Made by a program: the position numbers and the translations under genes. DNA of 64,000 nt from Roseisolibacter agri (lineage in GTDB: Bacteria > Gemmatimonadota > Gemmatimonadetes > Gemmatimonadales > Gemmatimonadaceae). Under the pieces are notes generated by a model. The model was not told the DNA's origin, did not search any database, and saw only the letters and a program-made list of their open reading frames with translations. Below are positions 52,567-61,336 of the stretch, one piece after another. The stretch is from the NCBI RefSeq assembly GCF_030159095.1, contig NZ_BRXS01000009.1, positions 41,411 through 105,410 of the forward strand, written 5' to 3'. Each line of letters starts with the position of its first letter. Positions within the stretch are counted from its first letter, which is position 1.

Positions 52567-53079
52567 GGGACCGGTCGGTCGACCATGCATGCGAGACAGA
52601 TCGAGCACCATCTTGATGTTCGCGCGCGCGTAGTCGGTCGCGGGCAGCGGCACCTCGACGAAGCCGAGCGCGCGATAGAGGCCGATCGCCGGCCCGAGCA
52701 CGGTGTTCGAGAGCAGGTCGACGCGCGGCGCGCCGCGCGCGCGCGCCGCCGCGACCGCCGCCTCGCCGAGCGCGCGCCCGACGCCGCGGCCGCGCGCCGC
52801 CGCGTGCACCGCCATCTTCGCCAGCTCGCAGGCGCCGTCGGGCTCCGCGAGCAGCGCGCACGTGCCCAGAATCTCTCCCACGTTCGCGCCGTCGTCCACG
52901 GCCATGAAGATCGCGCCGCCGTGCGCGAGGATGTGCGCGTCGGGGTCGTCGAGCTCGCGCCGGTCGCGCGCCTCGACGACGAAGTGCTGCTCGATCCAGG
53001 CGAGGTTCAGGTCGCGGAACGCGGCGCGGTGGTCGGCGCGCGCCGGGTCGAACGGGACGACGCGCACGGGCTCCGCCAC
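52519..53079 (-). CDS. GNAT-family acetyltransferase with palindrome-encoded tail
   Basis: 186 aa. Acetyl-CoA site CELAKMAVHAAARGRGVGRAL (QxxGxG/A-type RGRGVG), with GLYRALGFVEVP. Start right after the metallophosphoesterase stop (1 nt apart), so co-expressed. The last residues (PTPDPNGERHCKDRIG) are read from the right arm of palindrome B4, and the stop at 52519 is inside it. Substrate unknown; general small-molecule or protein N-acetylation. Confidence 0.87.
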   Translation of the reverse strand: MAEPVRVVPFDPARADHRAAFRDLNLAWIEQHFVVEARDRRELDDPDAHILAHGGAIFMAVDDGANVGEILGTCALLAEPDGACELAKMAVHAAARGRGVGRALGEAAVAAARARGAPRVDLLSNTVLGPAIGLYRALGFVEVPLPATDYARANIKMVLDLSRMHGRPTGPTPDPNGERHCKDRIG

Positions 53080-53080
53080 G

Positions 53081-54307
53081 CTACGCCGCGCGCGCGACCG
53101 TCGCCGCGCCCATCGAGATCCCCGCCGACTCCGCGCTACGCAGCGTGATCGCCGCGACCTCGGGGAACGCGCCGAGGCGGAACGGGATTCCCCAGAAGCC
53201 CGTGCCCGGATGCACGTAGAGCAGCGCCTCGCCGTCCTGGTACGCGCCCATCGCGTGCTCCAGGAAGGGCGACGCGAGGCTCCACCCCAGGCGCGGCAGC
53301 GCGAGCTGGCCCCAGTGCGTGTGGCCGCTCAGCGTCAGCGCCGCGCCGCGCTCCGCGAGCGCGGGCCAGAGCGCGGGGTTGTGCGCGAAGGCGACGATGG
53401 GCACGTCGCGCGGCACGCGCGCGAACGCGCGCCCGAGGTCCGGCGCGCAGCCGTCGGCGCCGCGCGTGCGCCCTGCGGGGTCGCCGGTGCCGAGCAGCGC
53501 GAGCGACGCGCCGTCGCGGTGCACCACGCGCGCGTCGTTCACCAGCACGTGCGCGCGCGTGTGCAGGCGCAGCGCGTCGTGCACGCCCGTCCAGCCCGCG
53601 TAGACGTCGTGGTTGCCGGGGATGAGGTAGACGCCGAGCGGCACGCGCGGCCCCTCGGCCTCGAGGCCGCGCACCCAGTCGCCGAAGATGCGCGCATCCT
53701 CCACGCGGTCGTCGACGAGGTCACCCGTGACGGTGACGAGGTCGGGCGACAGCGCGCGCACCGTGCGCGTGACGCGGTCGAGGAAGCGCCGCGACGTCTG
53801 CGGCCCCACGTGCAGGTCGGACACCTGGACGATGCGCAGCCCGTCGAACGCGTCGGGGAGGCCGGGGACGCGCGCCTCGACCTCGCGCACCACCAGCCGC
53901 CGCGACCCGAGCCAGCCGAGCGCCAGCACCGCCGCGCCGACCGCGAAGGCGCCGGCCGCCGCGACGCGTCCGGTCGCCAGCGCGTGCCCGAACGGCGCGC
54001 CCGCGAGCAGGCCGAGCACGCCCGCGCCCGCCGTCACCGGGAGCACCAGCTGCGCGTAGAGCGCGGGCCGCACGACCCACAGCCGGAATGCCGCCGTGGG
54101 GTAGCGGCGCCACCCGCCGCCGCGCACGAGGAACGCGACGATGGGGAGCGTGGTGTGCGCGGCCACGAGCGCGAGCAGCGCGGGCGCGAGCCACGGCGTG
54201 CCGGGCACGGCGCCCCACGCGAGGGCGAGCAGCGTGCCCCAGCAGAGGGCGAGGTAGGCGGCGAAGCGGGACGCGGCGCGCACGACGGAGCGGGGACTCG
54301 GAGCCAT
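53081..54307 (-). CDS. Membrane-anchored metallophosphoesterase
   Basis: 408 aa from ATG 54307. Three to four TM helices (about 13-65, 75-100, 115-140) then a cytoplasmic-type calcineurin-like domain: IVQVSDLHVGPQTS, VTGDLVDDR, IPGNHDVYAGW, LSGHTHWGQLALP. These are the D-x-H, GD, GNHD and GHTH metal-binding motifs (YkuE/UDP-diacylglucosamine-pyrophosphatase-like layout). It may act on nucleotide or lipid pyrophosphates at the membrane. Coupled to the GNAT gene; the divergent M20 gene starts about 110 bp away. Confidence 0.9.
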   Translation of the reverse strand: MAPSPRSVVRAASRFAAYLALCWGTLLALAWGAVPGTPWLAPALLALVAAHTTLPIVAFLVRGGGWRRYPTAAFRLWVVRPALYAQLVLPVTAGAGVLGLLAGAPFGHALATGRVAAAGAFAVGAAVLALGWLGSRRLVVREVEARVPGLPDAFDGLRIVQVSDLHVGPQTSRRFLDRVTRTVRALSPDLVTVTGDLVDDRVEDARIFGDWVRGLEAEGPRVPLGVYLIPGNHDVYAGWTGVHDALRLHTRAHVLVNDARVVHRDGASLALLGTGDPAGRTRGADGCAPDLGRAFARVPRDVPIVAFAHNPALWPALAERGAALTLSGHTHWGQLALPRLGWSLASPFLEHAMGAYQDGEALLYVHPGTGFWGIPFRLGAFPEVAAITLRSAESAGISMGAATVARAA

Positions 54308-54417
54308 GATGCGGGATGATACCCGCGCCGGGCGCGTCGCGGTCCGGCTTTCCCGCGCCCGTGCAGCCGTCCACCTTTCGGGTCTTCCTCTCACGTCCGC
54401 CCCTCGCCGTGATCCCG

Positions 54418-55782
54418 ATGCATCCGTCCCATGTCCTCCGCCGCGCCGCGCCCGCCGCGCTGCTCGCCACGTTCGCCGCCGCGCCCGCCGCGCGCGCGCA
54501 ATCGCCCGCCGCCGGCGCGCTGGACGCCGAGATCGGCCGCGCGGTGACCGCGGTCCTGCCCAAGGTCGTGGCGTGGCGCCGCGACATCCACGAGCACCCG
54601 GAGCTGGGCAACCGCGAGACGCGCACGGCCGCGCTGGTCGCCGAGCACCTGCGAAAGCTGGGCATGGAGGTGCGCACCGGCGTCGCGACGACGGGCGTGG
54701 TCGCGGTGCTGAAGGGCGGGAAGCCCGGCCCCGTGGTGGCGCTGCGCGCCGACATGGACGCGCTGCCGGTGACCGAGCAGGTGAGCCTGCCGTTCGCGTC
54801 GAAGGTGAAGACGACGTACAACGGGCAGGAGGTCGGCGTCATGCACGCGTGCGGGCACGACATGCACGTCGCGATGCTGATGGGCGCGGCCGAGGTGCTC
54901 GCCGGGATGAAGGCGCAGCTCCCGGGCACGGTGAAGTTCATCTTCCAGCCCGCGGAGGAGGGCCCGCCGGGGAACGAGAAGGGCGGCGCGATCGAGATGA
55001 TGGCGCAGGGCGCGCTCGCGAACCCGAAGCCGGACGCGATTTTCGGCCTGCACGTCGGCGTCACCGCGGCAGAGGCGGGCCACCTCACCTACAAGCCGCT
55101 CGGCTTCATGGCGGCGGCGGACTTCTACACGGTGACGGTGCGCGGCAAGCAGGTGCACGGCGCGACGCCGTGGGCGGGTGTGGACCCGATCGTCGTCGGC
55201 GCGCAGATCGTGACCGGGCTGCAGACGATCGTCAGCCGGCAGATGGACCTCACGAACTCGCCGGTCGTGGTGACGGTGGGCGCGTTCCAGGGCGGCGTGC
55301 GCAACAACATCATCCCCGACTCGGTGGTGATGATGGGGACGATCCGCACCTTCGACCCGGCGATGCGGAAGGACGTGCAGATGCGCGTGAAGCGCACGGC
55401 CGAGCAGATCGCGGCGGCGTCGGGCGCGACGGCGACGGTGGACATCGTGGAGCGCACGCCGGTGACGAGCAACGACCCCGCGCTGACGGACCGCATGGTC
55501 GCCTCGCTGCAGCGCGTCGCGGGCCCGCAGAACGTCACGCTGGGCCGTCCGGTGACGGGAGCGGAGGACTTCGGCTACTTCGCGGAGCAGGTGCCCGGGC
55601 TGTTCGTCTTCCTGGGCGTGCGGCCGAAGGGGAGCCCGGAGAGCGCGTTCGTGTCGAACCACAGCCCGAAGTTCTTCGCCGACGAGGCCGCGCTGCCGAA
55701 CGGGGTGAAGGCGCTGGTGACGCTGGCGACGGACTTCCTGGCGCAGCCGAAGCCGGCCGGGCGCGCGACGTCCACGCGCTGA
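54418..55782 (+). CDS. Secreted M20-family amidohydrolase
   Basis: 454 aa from ATG 54418, followed by a signal peptide (LLATFAAAPAARAQ). M20D pattern: WRRDIHEHPELGNRETRTA, VVALRADMDALPVTEQ, VMHACGHDMHVAMLMG (metal ligands), FIFQPAEEGPPG, AEDFGYFAEQVPG, GVRPKGSP. Related enzymes are hippurate hydrolases, IAA-amino acid hydrolases and aminoacylases. Export implies periplasmic N-acyl amino acid hydrolysis; specificity unknown. Palindrome D1 follows the stop. Confidence 0.92.
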   Translation: MHPSHVLRRAAPAALLATFAAAPAARAQSPAAGALDAEIGRAVTAVLPKVVAWRRDIHEHPELGNRETRTAALVAEHLRKLGMEVRTGVATTGVVAVLKGGKPGPVVALRADMDALPVTEQVSLPFASKVKTTYNGQEVGVMHACGHDMHVAMLMGAAEVLAGMKAQLPGTVKFIFQPAEEGPPGNEKGGAIEMMAQGALANPKPDAIFGLHVGVTAAEAGHLTYKPLGFMAAADFYTVTVRGKQVHGATPWAGVDPIVVGAQIVTGLQTIVSRQMDLTNSPVVVTVGAFQGGVRNNIIPDSVVMMGTIRTFDPAMRKDVQMRVKRTAEQIAAASGATATVDIVERTPVTSNDPALTDRMVASLQRVAGPQNVTLGRPVTGAEDFGYFAEQVPGLFVFLGVRPKGSPESAFVSNHSPKFFADEAALPNGVKALVTLATDFLAQPKPAGRATSTR

Positions 55783-55796
55783 CGCGCCGGCCCCTA

Positions 55797-55938
55797 ACTG
55801 CAAGAGCAGACAGGATTACAACGGATTAGACGGACAAGAGCCGGATCATGCTCCGTGTGGCGCACGCGACGTCGCCACCACATGGGAGGTGATCCGGCTC
55901 TCGTCCGTTCAATCCGTCCAATCCTGTCTACTGCAGTT
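55797..55938. repeat. Long palindrome D1 (family D)
   Basis: ACAGGATTACAACGGATTAG on the left, TCCAATCCTGTCTACTGCAG on the right; core CTCCGTGTGGCGCACGCG against GTCGCCACCACATGGGAG. GGA(T) sites start near 55813, 55823, 55832, 55843. It fills the space between convergent stops at 55782 and 55928; the Uma2 stop TAG is in its right arm. Confidence 0.9.
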
Positions 55939-56542
55939 CGCCCTCAGGGTTTGGCATGTCGTCATCGCCGAGCGCGTCCGCGAAGAACTGCTCCAGCTCC
56001 AGCACGAACGGCTCAGTGGTGCCCGGTGGCAGCCACTCCAGGCGGTCTCCCACGACGGCCACGCGCCCGTCGGGGTACGAGCGCTCGACGAGCCGCGTGT
56101 CCGTGTCCACGATCCAGTACTCGGGCACGCCCATCCGCGCGTAGAAGCGGCGCTTGACCAGCCGGTCGTGGCGCGCGGTGGACGGCGAGAGTACCTCGAC
56201 GGCGAGCAGCAGTGTGGTGATGTCCGACCAGGCGCGCAGCCGTCGCGGCGGCCAGTCGGGAACGACGTAGAGGTCCGGCTGCACCGTCGTGTCCGGCTCG
56301 AGCGTCACGTCGGTCGGTGGGACGTACGCCTCGCCCAGCCGCTGGGCGTGCACGTACGCCCGCACGCGCTCGTAGAGCGCCATCTGCGCGTAGTAGTGTG
56401 CCGGCCGGGGAGCAGGCGTCACCAGCAGCGCCCCGTCGATGCACTCGTAGCGCGGCCACGGACGCGACTCGTCCTGGAGCGCGCGCGCCTCGTCCGCGGT
56501 CCAGCGCCTGGGCCCGGGTGCGGTCGGAGTGGACATGCCCAT
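55928..56542 (-). CDS. Uma2-family (DUF820) putative endonuclease
   Basis: 204 aa from ATG 56542 (ATG 56536 is possible). Uma2 pattern: [72 protein letters not shown], with the PD-(D/E)xK-type D and ExL residues (QPDL, VEVL). These proteins are numerous in bacteria and predicted nucleases, often near mobile DNA. The stop lies in the arm of palindrome D1. Confidence 0.87.
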   Translation of the reverse strand: MGMSTPTAPGPRRWTADEARALQDESRPWPRYECIDGALLVTPAPRPAHYYAQMALYERVRAYVHAQRLGEAYVPPTDVTLEPDTTVQPDLYVVPDWPPRRLRAWSDITTLLLAVEVLSPSTARHDRLVKRRFYARMGVPEYWIVDTDTRLVERSYPDGRVAVVGDRLEWLPPGTTEPFVLELEQFFADALGDDDMPNPEGELQ

Positions 56543-56648
56543 AGTCTGCTCGGCGCGCGGTGTGGCTGGCAAGCGAACATCTTGCACGGTGCCGCGCGCC
56601 CGTCGCGCGCTCCGCATCCGTCCGACGCCACCAGTACCGCCCGCACGC

Positions 56649-57698
56649 ATGGAGATCGGGATCTACACCTTCGCCGAGACGTCGCTGGATCCGCGCACCG
56701 GCCGCGCGACCAATGCGCGGCAGCGGCTGCACGACCTGCTGGAGGAGGTCGAGCTCGCGGACCGCGTGGGCCTCGACGTCTACGGCGTGGGCGAGCACCA
56801 CCGGCCCGACTACGCGGTGTCGTCGCCCGCCGTCGTGCTGGGCGCCGCGGCCGCGCGCACGTCGCGCATCCGCCTCACGAGCGCGGTCACGGTGCTCAGC
56901 TCCGACGACCCGGTGCGCGTGTTCCAGGACTTCGCGACGGTCGACCTGCTGTCGAACGGGCGCGCGGAGATCATGGCGGGGCGCGGCTCGTTCATCGAGA
57001 GCTTCCCGCTGTTCGGGCAGGACCTCGACGACTACGACGCGCTGTTCGCGGAGAAGCTGGCGCTGCTGCTGGCGCTGCGCGACGACGAGCGCGTGACGTG
57101 GCCCGGCAGCCGCCACACGCAGCGCATCGAGGACCGCGGCGTGTATCCGCGGCCGGTGCAGGCGCCGCTGCCGGTGTGGATCGCCGTCGGCGGCACGCCG
57201 CAGTCGGTGGCGCGCGCGGGCACGCTGGGCCTCCCGCTGGCGCTGGCGATCATCGGCGGCGCGCCGCAGCGCTTCGTGCCGCTGGTGGAGCTGTACCGCG
57301 AGAGCGCGCGGCGCGCGGGCCACGATCCGGCGACGCTGCCGGTGAGCATCAACTCGCACGGCTTCCTGGCCGACACGACCGACGCCGCGATCGCGGCGGC
57401 GTGGCCGCCCTACCAGGAGGTGATGGGGCGCATCGGCCGCGAGCGCGGCTGGCCGCCGCCGACGCGCGCCCGCTTCGACGCCGAGCGCTCGCCGCAGGGC
57501 GCGCTGTTCGTCGGCAGCGCGCAGGAGGTGATCGACAAGCTGCTGTACGAGCACGCGCTGTTCGGGCACCAGCGGGCGCTGATCCAGCTCACGGTCGGCA
57601 CGATGCCGCACGACCAGGTGCTGCGCGCGATCGAGATCCTGGGCACCGAGGTGGCGCCCGTCGTGCGGGCCGAGGTGGCGCGGCGCGAGGCGGCGTGA
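56649..57698 (+). CDS. LLM-class (luciferase-like) flavin-dependent oxidoreductase
   Basis: 349 aa from ATG 56649. TIM-barrel flavin enzyme: [101 protein letters not shown]- or F420-linked monooxygenase of unknown substrate. The downstream region holds palindromes D2 and B5 before the convergent L,D-transpeptidase. Confidence 0.92.
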   Translation: MEIGIYTFAETSLDPRTGRATNARQRLHDLLEEVELADRVGLDVYGVGEHHRPDYAVSSPAVVLGAAAARTSRIRLTSAVTVLSSDDPVRVFQDFATVDLLSNGRAEIMAGRGSFIESFPLFGQDLDDYDALFAEKLALLLALRDDERVTWPGSRHTQRIEDRGVYPRPVQAPLPVWIAVGGTPQSVARAGTLGLPLALAIIGGAPQRFVPLVELYRESARRAGHDPATLPVSINSHGFLADTTDAAIAAAWPPYQEVMGRIGRERGWPPPTRARFDAERSPQGALFVGSAQEVIDKLLYEHALFGHQRALIQLTVGTMPHDQVLRAIEILGTEVAPVVRAEVARREAA

Positions 57699-57745
57699 CG
57701 ACCGCTGCGTGCATCGTGCTGCGTGCTGCGTGAACAGCGAACTGC

Positions 57746-57869
57746 TTCAGACAGGATTACCAGGATTGGCAGGATTGACAGGATTCACGGCTCCACATGG
57801 TGGGAGAGACCGTCTCGCCATGCGGAGCGCAATCCTGTAAATCCTGCAAATCCTGTGATCCTGTCTAAT
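57746..57869. repeat. Long palindrome D2 (family D)
   Basis: Left arm has CAGGATT starting GGAT at 57754, 57763, 57772 and 57781 (exactly 9 bp apart), core GGCTCCACATGGTGGGAG / CGTCTCGCCATGCGGAGC, right arm AATCCTGCAAATCCTG type. It lies just downstream of the oxidoreductase gene and next to B5. Confidence 0.9.
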
Positions 57870-57885
57870 GCTCTCGGTTCTTGCG

Positions 57886-58046
57886 TGCCGGACCCGAACG
57901 GCAACGGCATTGCAAGGATGAAGATCGGATAACGTCTGATGACGGCGGATGGCTCCGTGTGGCGGCGAGGGATCTCGCACTCCACCGGAGCCATCCGTCG
58001 TCATCCGATCTTCTCAGATGTTCATCCCTGCTGCCGTTCGTCGTTC
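57886..58046. repeat. Long palindrome B5 (family B)
   Basis: GTGCCGGACCCGAACGGC, TGCAAGGATGAAGATCGGAT, core GGCTCCGTGTGGCGG; right arm GGAGCCATCCGTCG and TTCATCCCTGCTGCCG. It is 20 bp upstream of the L,D-transpeptidase stop (minus strand), and with D2 is flanked by GCTGCGTG-type arms (57703-57733, 58044-58060). Confidence 0.9.
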
Positions 58047-58065
58047 ACGCAGCATGCAGCCCAGG

Positions 58066-59889
58066 TCAGCGCTCCGCGACCAGCGTCCGGATCGCCTTCA
58101 CCGCCGCCACCGTCTCGGGCTTCTGGCCCGCCTCCGCCGTCAGCGCCTGGATCATCTTCGCGTCGCGGTCGTACAGGTCGTTGCCGAAGCGCAGCTGGCC
58201 GTCCTGCGTGTAGACCGTGAAGTACGTGATGTACACCGGCACGCGCTGCGGGACCTTCGTCTCGACGTTGTCCTTGCCGCTGTTCATCGCCTCCTGCACG
58301 CGCGCCGCGTCCCAGCCGAGGACCCACTGCGCCAGCTCCGCGGGCTTCTCGACGCGGATGCAGCCGTGGCTGAACGCGCGCACGTCCTTGCCGAACAGCT
58401 CGCGGTTCGGCGTGTCGTGCAGGTAGATGTTGTACGCGTTCGGGAAGAGGAACTTCACCAGCCCGAGCGAGTTCTCCTCGCCCGGCGTCTGGCGGATGCG
58501 CGTCTGCCCCCCCTCCTGGAACGTCTCGTAGTTGTTGGCCGCGAAGTAGCCCGGGTCCGCCTGCTGCTTGGGCCACAGCTCCTTGGTCGCGATGTCGTCG
58601 GTCACGAACCAGTACGGGCGGAAGACGACCGTCGTCATCGTGTCGCTGAACACCGCCGTGCGCCGGTCCTCGTACTCGGCGCCGACGATGACCTTCATGT
58701 CGAGCGCCTTCTTCCCCTGGTCCCACGCCTCCAGGCGGAACGCCGGCACGTTGACCGCGATGTGCTTCGCGCCGAGCGCGCGCGGCATCCACCGGTGGCG
58801 CTCGAGGTTCGCGGCGATCTGCCCCAGGCGGTACGACGGCGACAGGTTCATCGACTTCACCGTCTGCTCTCCGAGGATGCTGTCGACGACGATGCCGTGC
58901 CGCGCCTGGTACTCGGCCACCGCGCCGGCGAGCGCCGCGTCGTACACCGCCTCACCCGCGCGCGGCGGCCGCACGCGCGCCGCGCGCTTCCGCTGCGCGC
59001 TGTCCCCGGCGCCGGCGGCGTTCGCGGGCGACACGCCCTCGCTCGTCGGCGCCGCCGCGGCGGAGTCGCTCGTCAGCCCCTCGGCCGACAGCCGCGCGCG
59101 CAGCGCTTGGAGGCGCGTCGCCGCGTCGGGCTCGCCAGGCTTGAGCGCGCGCCCCGCAGGCACCGCCGCCCAGCTCCCCTTGGCCGACAGGTCGCGGTAC
59201 TGCACGAGCGCCTTGCGCAGCGCCGCGTAGTCGGGGTCCTGCGGCCGCAGCCGGTCGAGCGCCTGGTCGGTGGCCGGCTCCTGCATCGCGCGCACGAGCG
59301 CGGTGTCGACCTCCTCCTCCTTCGGGTCGATGTGCCAGTCCTCGGTCACCGTGCGCGGGTTGAGCTGCCCGGTGATGAGGTCCTCGCCGAGCGCCGTGAA
59401 GGCCGCGCTCATCAGCACGTCCGTCTCGGCCAGCTGCGCGGCGGTCGGCTTGCCGCTGCGGAGGGCGTTCAGCGCGTTGGCGAGCGCGGGCAGCGGATAG
59501 GCGTCGAGACGCAGCGCGTCCTGGTCGGCGTCCACGAGCGCGCGCAGCAGTGCGGTCGCGCGCGCCTTGTCGGGGCCGTCCTCGTCCATCCAGAGCGGCG
59601 TGCGGCCGAAGCGCCCGTAGAGCGTCTTCACGTGGCGCCACTGGTCGTCGGCCAGCCCGTCCGGGCGCGCGCCGCCGAGCCGCTGCTCGATGGCGCTCTT
59701 CACCTCGGAGGAGGGGACGCCGGCGACCGCGGCGACCGTCGGCGCAGTCCAGCTCCGGTCGACCTCCCCGCTCGAGGCGGCCGCCCCCTTCCCGCCGTCC
59801 TCGGCGGAGGCCTTCACGTCGCATCCGGCCGCGGCGGCCGCCAGGACGAGGGGGAGCAGGAAGCGCGGGGCGGGACGACGGTGGCTCAT
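58066..59889 (-). CDS. L,D-transpeptidase (YcbB/LdtD-like) lipoprotein
   Basis: 607 aa from ATG 59889, with GGAG 6 nt upstream. Lipobox AAAAAGC. The long N-terminal helical part (about 60-290) and peptidoglycan-binding domain (about 335-380: AVAEYQARHGIVVDSILGEQTVKSMN) precede a YkuD catalytic domain with LHDTPN and VRAFSHGCIRVEKPAEL (Cys nucleophile, Arg). It makes 3-3 cross-links or attaches proteins to peptidoglycan. Length and order fit the YcbB type. Convergent to the LLM oxidoreductase across palindromes B5 and D2. Confidence 0.93.
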   Translation of the reverse strand: MSHRRPAPRFLLPLVLAAAAAGCDVKASAEDGGKGAAASSGEVDRSWTAPTVAAVAGVPSSEVKSAIEQRLGGARPDGLADDQWRHVKTLYGRFGRTPLWMDEDGPDKARATALLRALVDADQDALRLDAYPLPALANALNALRSGKPTAAQLAETDVLMSAAFTALGEDLITGQLNPRTVTEDWHIDPKEEEVDTALVRAMQEPATDQALDRLRPQDPDYAALRKALVQYRDLSAKGSWAAVPAGRALKPGEPDAATRLQALRARLSAEGLTSDSAAAAPTSEGVSPANAAGAGDSAQRKRAARVRPPRAGEAVYDAALAGAVAEYQARHGIVVDSILGEQTVKSMNLSPSYRLGQIAANLERHRWMPRALGAKHIAVNVPAFRLEAWDQGKKALDMKVIVGAEYEDRRTAVFSDTMTTVVFRPYWFVTDDIATKELWPKQQADPGYFAANNYETFQEGGQTRIRQTPGEENSLGLVKFLFPNAYNIYLHDTPNRELFGKDVRAFSHGCIRVEKPAELAQWVLGWDAARVQEAMNSGKDNVETKVPQRVPVYITYFTVYTQDGQLRFGNDLYDRDAKMIQALTAEAGQKPETVAAVKAIRTLVAER

Positions 59890-60026
59890 GTGGGACTCCG
59901 GCTGATGGCGGAGGCGGCACACGGAGCGCCGCCGGACCCAGCCGACAATGGCGAGATGCGAGCCACCGCGACGACAGCCAACGGATGGGGCCGCTGCGTG
60001 CTGCGTGCAGAGTCACCTACGCGGTC

Positions 60027-60199
60027 GCGCCGGACCCCATTCGCCTGTTGGGGGGATACGGATGCTGCGGATCGGAACGGATCCGACGGATCGCTCCGCG
60101 TGGCGGCAACGTTCCATGCACCGGTGCGGAGCGATCCGAATGATCCGTCGAGATCCCGAGCATCCGTATCCCTCCAAAAGCCAACAGGGCCGGCGCGCT
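60027..60199. repeat. Long palindrome C3 (family C)
   Basis: GCGCCGGACCCC and CCTGTTGGGGGGATACGGA, GGAT at 60054, 60060, 60069, 60079, 60088; core CGCTCCGCGTGGCGG / CCGGTGCGGAGCG; right arm AGCATCCGTATCCCTCC and CCAACAGGGCCGGCGCG. It occupies the divergent gap between the L,D-transpeptidase and the alpha/beta hydrolase. Confidence 0.9.
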
Positions 60200-60331
60200 G
60201 GGCCCGAACGATCGACGGCGACGAGGATCACAGTCCGAACGCGTCGGACCTTGCCCGTGCGGCTCCGGCCGCCATCCTTGCAGGCGCTCGCGCGATCCAC
60301 CCGCGATCGACTCCGCCCGCGCCCCTGCCCG

Positions 60332-61336
60332 ATGCCCCGCCGCCTCGCCCCGCTCCTGCTCGCGACGCTGACGCTCGCCGCCTGCACGGCCACGAAGGAC
60401 GCCGCGCCCGCCGATACGGCCGCCCGCGACAGCACCGCGCGCGGCCCGCTCGCGCCCGGCGAGGGAATGCTCGAGGTGCCGGGGGGCCGCATCTGGTACC
60501 GCGTCGTCGGCACGGGGACGGGCACGCCGCTCCTCGCCATCCACGGTGGACCCGGGGGCCGCAGCTGCGTGCTGCGCGAGCTCGGACGGCTCGGCGACGA
60601 GCGCCCGGTGATCTTCTACGACCAGCTGGGCACGGGCCGCTCGCAGCGCTCGAACGACACGACGTACTGGAACCTCCCGCACTTCGTCGACGAGATCACC
60701 GCCATCCGCGAGCGGCTCGGCCTGCGCGAGGTCCATCTCCTCGGCCACTCGTGGGGCGGGACCGTGGCCGCGGAGTACGTGCTGACGAAGGGCGCCGACG
60801 GCGTGCGCTCGGTGACGCTCGCCGGCCCGCTCCTCAGCACGCCCGAGTGGCTCGCGGACGCGCGCGAGCTGGTCGCGCTGATGCCCGACACGCTGCAGCG
60901 CGTGATCGCGCAGGCGGAGGCGTCGAAGCAGTACGACACGCCGGCCTTCACCGCCGCCAACGACAGCTTCCTCGCGCGCTACAACTCGCGGCACCCGGAT
61001 CGCGCCGCCGCGTACCCCGAGTGCGCCGGCGTGCAGGGGAACGGCGCGATGTACCGCCACATGTGGGGCGCATCCGAGTTCAGCGCCACCGGCACGCTGC
61101 GCGACTACGACCGCACCGCGCGACTCGGCGAGCTGCGCCTGCCGGTGCTCCTGATGGCGGGCGAGTTCGACGAGGCGCGCCCGCAGACGATGTACGACGT
61201 CCAGAAGCGCATCCCCGGCGCGCGCGTGGCGATCATCCGCGGCGCCGCGCACCGCATGATGGTCGACGAGCCGCAGCTCACCGCGGACTCGCTGCGCGCC
61301 TTCCTGCGCGACGCCGAGCGGGGAGCGCGGCCGTGA
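60332..61336 (+). CDS. Proline-iminopeptidase-like alpha/beta hydrolase lipoprotein
   Basis: 334 aa from ATG 60332. Lipobox LTLAACTA. Family motifs: LLAIHGGPGG (the HGGPG oxyanion motif of proline iminopeptidases), VIFYDQLGTGRS, LLGHSWGGTVAAEY (nucleophile), DE-A and IRGAAHRMMVDEP (His). Probably a periplasmic aminopeptidase or ester hydrolase. It overlaps the next gene by 4 bp (GTGA), coupling the two. Confidence 0.9.
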   Translation: MPRRLAPLLLATLTLAACTATKDAAPADTAARDSTARGPLAPGEGMLEVPGGRIWYRVVGTGTGTPLLAIHGGPGGRSCVLRELGRLGDERPVIFYDQLGTGRSQRSNDTTYWNLPHFVDEITAIRERLGLREVHLLGHSWGGTVAAEYVLTKGADGVRSVTLAGPLLSTPEWLADARELVALMPDTLQRVIAQAEASKQYDTPAFTAANDSFLARYNSRHPDRAAAYPECAGVQGNGAMYRHMWGASEFSATGTLRDYDRTARLGELRLPVLLMAGEFDEARPQTMYDVQKRIPGARVAIIRGAAHRMMVDEPQLTADSLRAFLRDAERGARP

